A stretch of 27,549 nucleotides of DNA, from assembly GCA_021793055.1 (NCBI GenBank), contig JAJYTL010000003.1, positions 1 to 27,549 on the forward strand. Reading direction: 5' to 3'. This document shows, in pieces, positions 22,809 through 27,549 of the stretch. The DNA is from Pseudomonadota bacterium. Its GTDB lineage: Bacteria > Pseudomonadota > Alphaproteobacteria > Ferrovibrionales > Ferrovibrionaceae. The notes below the pieces were generated by a model. It ran no database searches. It saw only the letters and a program-made list of their open reading frames with translations, and had not been told where the DNA came from. Both the position numbers and the translations under genes were made by a program. Within the stretch, counting starts at the first letter, position 1; each line of letters starts with the position of its first letter.

Positions 22809-24998
22809 ATGCCCTCAGCCTCCGCCAACGGTCCGCTTTCCCGCCTCGGCGTCCTCCTGCCGCTCGCGGTGCCGGGGCCGTTCGATTATTGCCTCGCGCC
22901 AAGCGATCCCGTGCCGGCGCCCGGCGACTTCGTCGCCGTGCCCTTCCGCGGTCGCACCGAGGCCGGCGTGGTGTGGGGGCCGGGCGACGCCGATCTGCCC
23001 GAGGCCAAACTGAAGCCGCTGCTCGGCCGGCTCGATTGTCCGCCACTCTCGGCCGAGAACCGCCGCTTCATCGAGTGGGTCGCGGCCTATACCTTGTCGT
23101 CGCCGGGGGCCGTGCTGAAGCTCGCCATGAGCGAGCCTTCGGCGCTCGCGCCGGAAGCCGGCGAAATCCTCTACCGCGCGAGCGGCGTCAAGCCGCCGCG
23201 CCTGACTCCGGCGCGGGCGCGGGTTCTGGAAGCGGCCGCCGGCGCCTCGCGGCGCCTCGGCGATCTCGCCGCCCTGGCCAACGTCGGGCCGGGGGTGATC
23301 CGGGGCTTGGCGGCGGCCGGCGCGCTCGCGGCCGTTGCCGCGCCGCGCGCCGCGGCCGCACTGCCGGCGCCCGACGCCGATCTCCCTGCGCTACCACTTT
23401 CGGACGTCCAGGCGATGGCCGCGGCCGAGCTTCGCCGCATGGTGGCGGCGGCCGATTTTGCGGTCGCGCTGCTCGAAGGCGTCGCCGGCGCCGGCAAGAC
23501 CGAAGTCTATTTCGAGGCTATCGCCGAGGCGCTGCGGCGCGGCCGCCAGATTCTCGTGCTGTTGCCAGAAATCGCCTTGTCGGCGCAGTGGTTCGAGCGC
23601 TTCCGCCGGCGCTTCGGCGCGGCTCCGGCGCTGTGGCATTCGGAAGTGAAGAAGGCCGCGCGCCGGCAGACCTGGCGCGCGGTCGCCGAGGGCCGGGCGA
23701 AGGTGGTGGTCGGCGCCCGCTCGGCGCTGTTCCTGCCTTATGCCGATCTCGGCCTCATCGTCGTCGACGAAGAGCACGACGCCTCCTACAAGCAGGAGGA
23801 GGGGGTGATCTACAACGCCCGCGACATGGCGGTGGCGCGCGGCTCGCTTGGCCGGTTCCCCGTCGTCCTCGCCTCGGCGACGCCCTCGATCGAAAGCCTG
23901 AGCAACGCCGCGCGCGGCCGCTACCGCCATCTCCACCTGCCGAACCGCCACGGCGCCGCGCGGCTGCCCGAGATCGTCGCCGTCGATCTGCGCCGCGACC
24001 CGCCGCCGCGCGGCCGCTGGCTGGCGCCGAAACTCCGCGCCGAGGTCGCCGCCGCGCTGGCGCGCCGCGAACAGGTGCTGCTGTTCCTCAACCGCCGCGG
24101 CTACGCGCCGCTCACCCTTTGCGGCGCCTGCGGCCATCGCCTGCAATGCCCGAACTGTTCCGCCTGGCTGGTCGATCACCAGCGCCTCGGCCGCGTGCAA
24201 TGCCATCATTGCGGCCACGCGGTGGCGAAGCCCGAGACCTGTCCCCATTGCGGCGCCGAGGGCCGCTGGCGCGCCTGCGGTCCCGGCGTCGAACGGGTGG
24301 CGGAAGAAGCGGCGGCGGACTTTCCCGAGGCCCGCCTCGCGGTGCTGACCTCCGATACCTTGAGCGGTCCGGCCGAGGCGACGGCGCAGCTGCGCGCGAT
24401 CGAGGCGCGCGAGATCGATCTTCTCGTCGGCACGCAGCTGGTCGCCAAGGGCCACCACTTTCCCCATCTCACCTTGGTCGGGGTGGTGGACGCCGATCTC
24501 GGGCTGAACGGCGGCGATTTGCGGGCCGGCGAGCGCACGCTGCAGCTTCTCACCCAGGTCGCAGGCCGCGCCGGGCGCGAGCAATTGCCGGGCCGCGTCC
24601 TGGTGCAGACCCATATGCCCGAGCATCCGGTGATGCGGGCGCTCCTCGCCGGCGATACCGCCAAGTTCCTCGAGGCCGAGATCGCCGACCGCCGCGCCGC
24701 CGGCATGCCGCCCTACGGCCGGCTTGTCGCCCTGATCGTCTCGGGTCCTGATCCGGCCGCAGTCAAGGCGGCGGCGCTCGCCTTAGGCCGCGCCGCGCCG
24801 AGCCCGGAGGGCGTTCACGTCTTCGGCCCGGCGCCGGCGCCGCTGGCGCGGCTGCGCGGCCGCTACCGCGAGCGGCTGCTGCTCACGGCGCGGCCGGGCA
24901 TCCCGGTGCAGGCGCTGGTTCGCGACTGGTGCGCCGCCGTCCGGTTGCCTCGCTCGGTTCGGCTGCAGATCGACGTCGATCCTTACAGCTTCCTCTGA
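22809..24998 (+). CDS. priA: Primosomal replication restart helicase PriA
   Basis: ATP-dependent 3'-5' helicase that reloads the replisome at stalled forks. It has 729 residues. The N-terminal DNA-binding domain (about 12-110) includes VPGPFDYCL and FVAVPFRGRTEAGVVWG. Walker A is GVAGAGKTEVY (K230), with Ala at two positions that usually read T and S (GVTGSGKT). The DEEH box is D320-H323. LASATPSIES is motif III. Eight zinc-binding cysteines are present: C438, C441, C447, C450, C465, C468, C478 and C481. LLVGTQLVAKGHHFP and VAGRAGRE are motifs V and VI. The ribosome-binding site before ATG 22809 is weak. A terminator at 25158-25189 follows about 160 bases after the stop. Confidence 0.95.
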   Translation: MPSASANGPLSRLGVLLPLAVPGPFDYCLAPSDPVPAPGDFVAVPFRGRTEAGVVWGPGDADLPEAKLKPLLGRLDCPPLSAENRRFIEWVAAYTLSSPGAVLKLAMSEPSALAPEAGEILYRASGVKPPRLTPARARVLEAAAGASRRLGDLAALANVGPGVIRGLAAAGALAAVAAPRAAAALPAPDADLPALPLSDVQAMAAAELRRMVAAADFAVALLEGVAGAGKTEVYFEAIAEALRRGRQILVLLPEIALSAQWFERFRRRFGAAPALWHSEVKKAARRQTWRAVAEGRAKVVVGARSALFLPYADLGLIVVDEEHDASYKQEEGVIYNARDMAVARGSLGRFPVVLASATPSIESLSNAARGRYRHLHLPNRHGAARLPEIVAVDLRRDPPPRGRWLAPKLRAEVAAALARREQVLLFLNRRGYAPLTLCGACGHRLQCPNCSAWLVDHQRLGRVQCHHCGHAVAKPETCPHCGAEGRWRACGPGVERVAEEAAADFPEARLAVLTSDTLSGPAEATAQLRAIEAREIDLLVGTQLVAKGHHFPHLTLVGVVDADLGLNGGDLRAGERTLQLLTQVAGRAGREQLPGRVLVQTHMPEHPVMRALLAGDTAKFLEAEIADRRAAGMPPYGRLVALIVSGPDPAAVKAAALALGRAAPSPEGVHVFGPAPAPLARLRGRYRERLLLTARPGIPVQALVRDWCAAVRLPRSVRLQIDVDPYSFL

Positions 24999-25256
24999 TA
25001 GCCTCTCCACGGCGTTTGCGGGCCGGCCAAGGCGGCCCGGCGCGGACCCGTAGAGGGCTTGCGGTTTAGAAGCAAAAGGGTCTGTTTGCGCGGTTTTTTG
25101 CCGCGTCCGGCTCCGAGTCCTGTTGCATGGGCGGGGCTGCTGTGATAGGTAAGCCGAGCTTCCCGGGAAGCCGCCCGGGAGCCTTTTTTGTTGCCAAAAT
25201 TTTATTTGTAAATCAGTGCGTTAAGCCAGGGGCCTGGAACAACTGAGGATTGTCTG
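24999..25256 (+). other. priA-atpH spacer with hairpins and an AT-rich segment
   Basis: A 258-base gene-free stretch. It holds a small hairpin (CGCGG 25089-25093, loop TTTTTTG, CCGCG 25101-25105), an intrinsic terminator (25158-25189) and an AT-rich segment (25184-25213) just before atpH. The ATPase operon promoter is expected here, but I see no convincing -35/-10 pair. A short transcript ending at the terminator, or a long atp leader passing through it, are both possible. Confidence 0.45.
25158..25189 (+). terminator. Intrinsic terminator between priA and atpH
   Basis: GCT-T-CCCGGG (25158-25167, one bulged T) pairs with CCCGGGAGC (25174-25182) around an AAGCCG loop and is followed by CTTTTTT (25183-25189). 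It fits a plus-strand intrinsic terminator for priA. It ends 67 bases before the atpH start, so an attenuator role in the atp leader cannot be excluded. Confidence 0.75.
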
Positions 25257-25816
25257 TTGGTAGCCGAACTTTCCATCGTCTCCGGTGTGGGCGGCCGCTA
25301 CGCGAATGCGCTCTTCGAGCTTGCCGAGGCCGACAAGGCGCTCGATACGATCGCCGGCGAGTTGGACCGGCTGACGGCGCTGATCGCCGAGAGCCCCGAG
25401 CTTCGCCGCCTCGTCCGCAGCCCGCTGTTCGGTCGCAAGCTGCAACAGGCGGCGCTCGCCGCGATCGAGGAAAAGGCCGGCTTTTCCGCCCTGTTGCGCC
25501 GCTTCCTCGGGGTCATGGTGCGGAACCGCCGGCTCGGCGCCCTTGAGGACGCGATGCGCCAGTTTCGCCTTCTGCTGGCGCGCCAGCGCGGCGAGACGGT
25601 GGCGCGGGTGGTTTCAGCGGTGGCGCTCGATCCGAAGCAGGTCGAGGCCGTGCGGGCGGCGCTGCGCGGCGTGCTGGGCGGCGTCGTGACGATCGATCCG
25701 GCCGTGGATCCGAGCTTGATCGGCGGCCTCATGGTCCGTGTCGGCTCGAAGCTCTACGACGCCTCGCTCAGGACCAAACTCGAGAACATAGAGATCGCGA
25801 TGAAGGGGACAGCGTA

Positions 25817-25817
<1 letters not shown>
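25257..25817 (+). CDS. atpH: ATP synthase F1 delta subunit
   Basis: Delta subunit (OSCP homologue) of the stator linking F1 to the peripheral stalk. It has 186 residues. The N-terminal helical domain begins VGGRYANALFELA, and the conserved C-terminal segment is DPSLIGGLMVRVGSKLYDASLRTKLENI. The start is TTG 25257, supported by GAGGA seven bases upstream; no ATG or GTG lies near. The TAA stop shares its last base with the atpA ATG (TAATG), giving translational coupling. First gene of the F1 operon. Confidence 0.94.
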
Positions 25818-27346
<1,529 letters not shown>

Positions 27347-27371
27347 GCGGGCAGGCTGGAGGTAAGCGGCG

Positions 27372-27549
27372 ATGCCCAGCCTTAAGGCGCTGCGTATACG
27401 CATCAACAGCGTCAAGTCGACGCAGAAGATCACCAAGGCGATGAAGATGGTGGCGGCGTCGAAGCTGCGCCGCGCCCAGGAGGCAGCCGAAGCCGCGCGT
27501 CCCTATGCCGAGCGGATGGATCGCGTCCTGGGTTCGCTCGCGGCGGCCG
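27372..27549 (+). CDS. atpG: ATP synthase F1 gamma subunit, N-terminal part (runs off right edge)
   Basis: The first 59 codons of the central-shaft gamma subunit. MPSLKALRIRINSVKSTQKITKAMKMVAASKLRRAQ is the typical N-terminal coiled-coil helix (given here as its recognised family start: the SVKSTQKITKAMKMVAASKL block is diagnostic). GGAGG lies nine bases before ATG 27372. The frame is open to the window edge. Its position after atpA matches the usual atpHAGDC order, so atpD and atpC are expected to follow. Confidence 0.95.
   Translation, partial: MPSLKALRIRINSVKSTQKITKAMKMVAASKLRRAQEAAEAARPYAERMDRVLGSLAAA

Noticed and set aside
23391..24626. Minus-strand open frame of 411 codons opposite priA
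   Set aside because: Mirror of the priA codons in a GC-rich genome; composition is atypical for a protein, and PriA motifs on the plus strand are complete.

Overview
The window reads as an ordinary chromosomal segment of a high-GC alphaproteobacterium, most likely a Rhodospirillales-type organism. The evidence is the gene content and order: chorismate mutase-hisC-tyrC, metX-metW, a DUF2125 gene, mdh-sucC-sucD-sucA-sucB-lpdA, xerC-talC facing priA, and priA followed by the F1 ATPase operon atpH-atpA-atpG. Coding regions are densely packed, several neighbours overlap by 1-4 bases, and GTG and TTG starts occur. I see no tRNA, rRNA, CRISPR, insertion sequence or phage gene.

Layout. (1) Positions 1-595, minus: the N-terminal part of a tandem-PAS sensor that runs off the left edge. 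(2) 596-1197: a gene-free stretch with a marked AT-rich island and an inverted repeat. (3) 1198-2286, plus: a membrane-anchored DUF2125 protein, overlapping tail-to-tail with (4) a minus-strand aromatic amino-acid cluster: chorismate mutase (5320-4454), HisC-type aminotransferase (4419-3337) and prephenate/arogenate dehydrogenase (3340-2150). (5) 5462-7281, plus: metX-metW for methionine synthesis. (6) 8805-7328, minus: a class I methyltransferase and a HAD hydrolase, divergent from (7) gloB (8929-9714), followed by a glutathione transferase gene, on the plus strand. (8) 12017-10518, minus: mmsA, ending in two tandem intrinsic terminators. (9) 12235-20983, plus: malate dehydrogenase, succinyl-CoA synthetase, and the complete 2-oxoglutarate dehydrogenase complex E1-E2-E3. 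(10) 22705-21023, minus: a TalC/FSA-family transaldolase and XerC. (11) 22809-24998, plus: PriA. (12) 25257-27549, plus: atpH, atpA and the start of atpG.

How the genes fit together. The 12.2-21.0 kb block encodes consecutive TCA-cycle steps (2-oxoglutarate to succinyl-CoA to succinate, plus malate to oxaloacetate). mmsA feeds propionyl-CoA from valine or inositol breakdown towards succinyl-CoA. The ATPase genes use the respiratory gradient. The 2.1-5.3 kb cluster converts chorismate to prephenate and on to tyrosine and possibly phenylalanine. gloB and the glutathione transferase gene belong to glutathione-dependent detoxification. xerC and priA act in chromosome dimer resolution and replication restart.

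I did not find a convincing undescribed system. The points worth a second look are small: a histone H1-like tail on TyrC that is antisense to the DUF2125 gene, a chorismate mutase carrying what looks like a decayed prephenate dehydratase region, a hairpin spanning the metX ribosome-binding site, a possibly leaderless gloB, duplicated terminators behind mmsA, a TalC whose active-site residues argue for transaldolase rather than fructose-6-phosphate aldolase, and a terminator 67 bases upstream of atpH.
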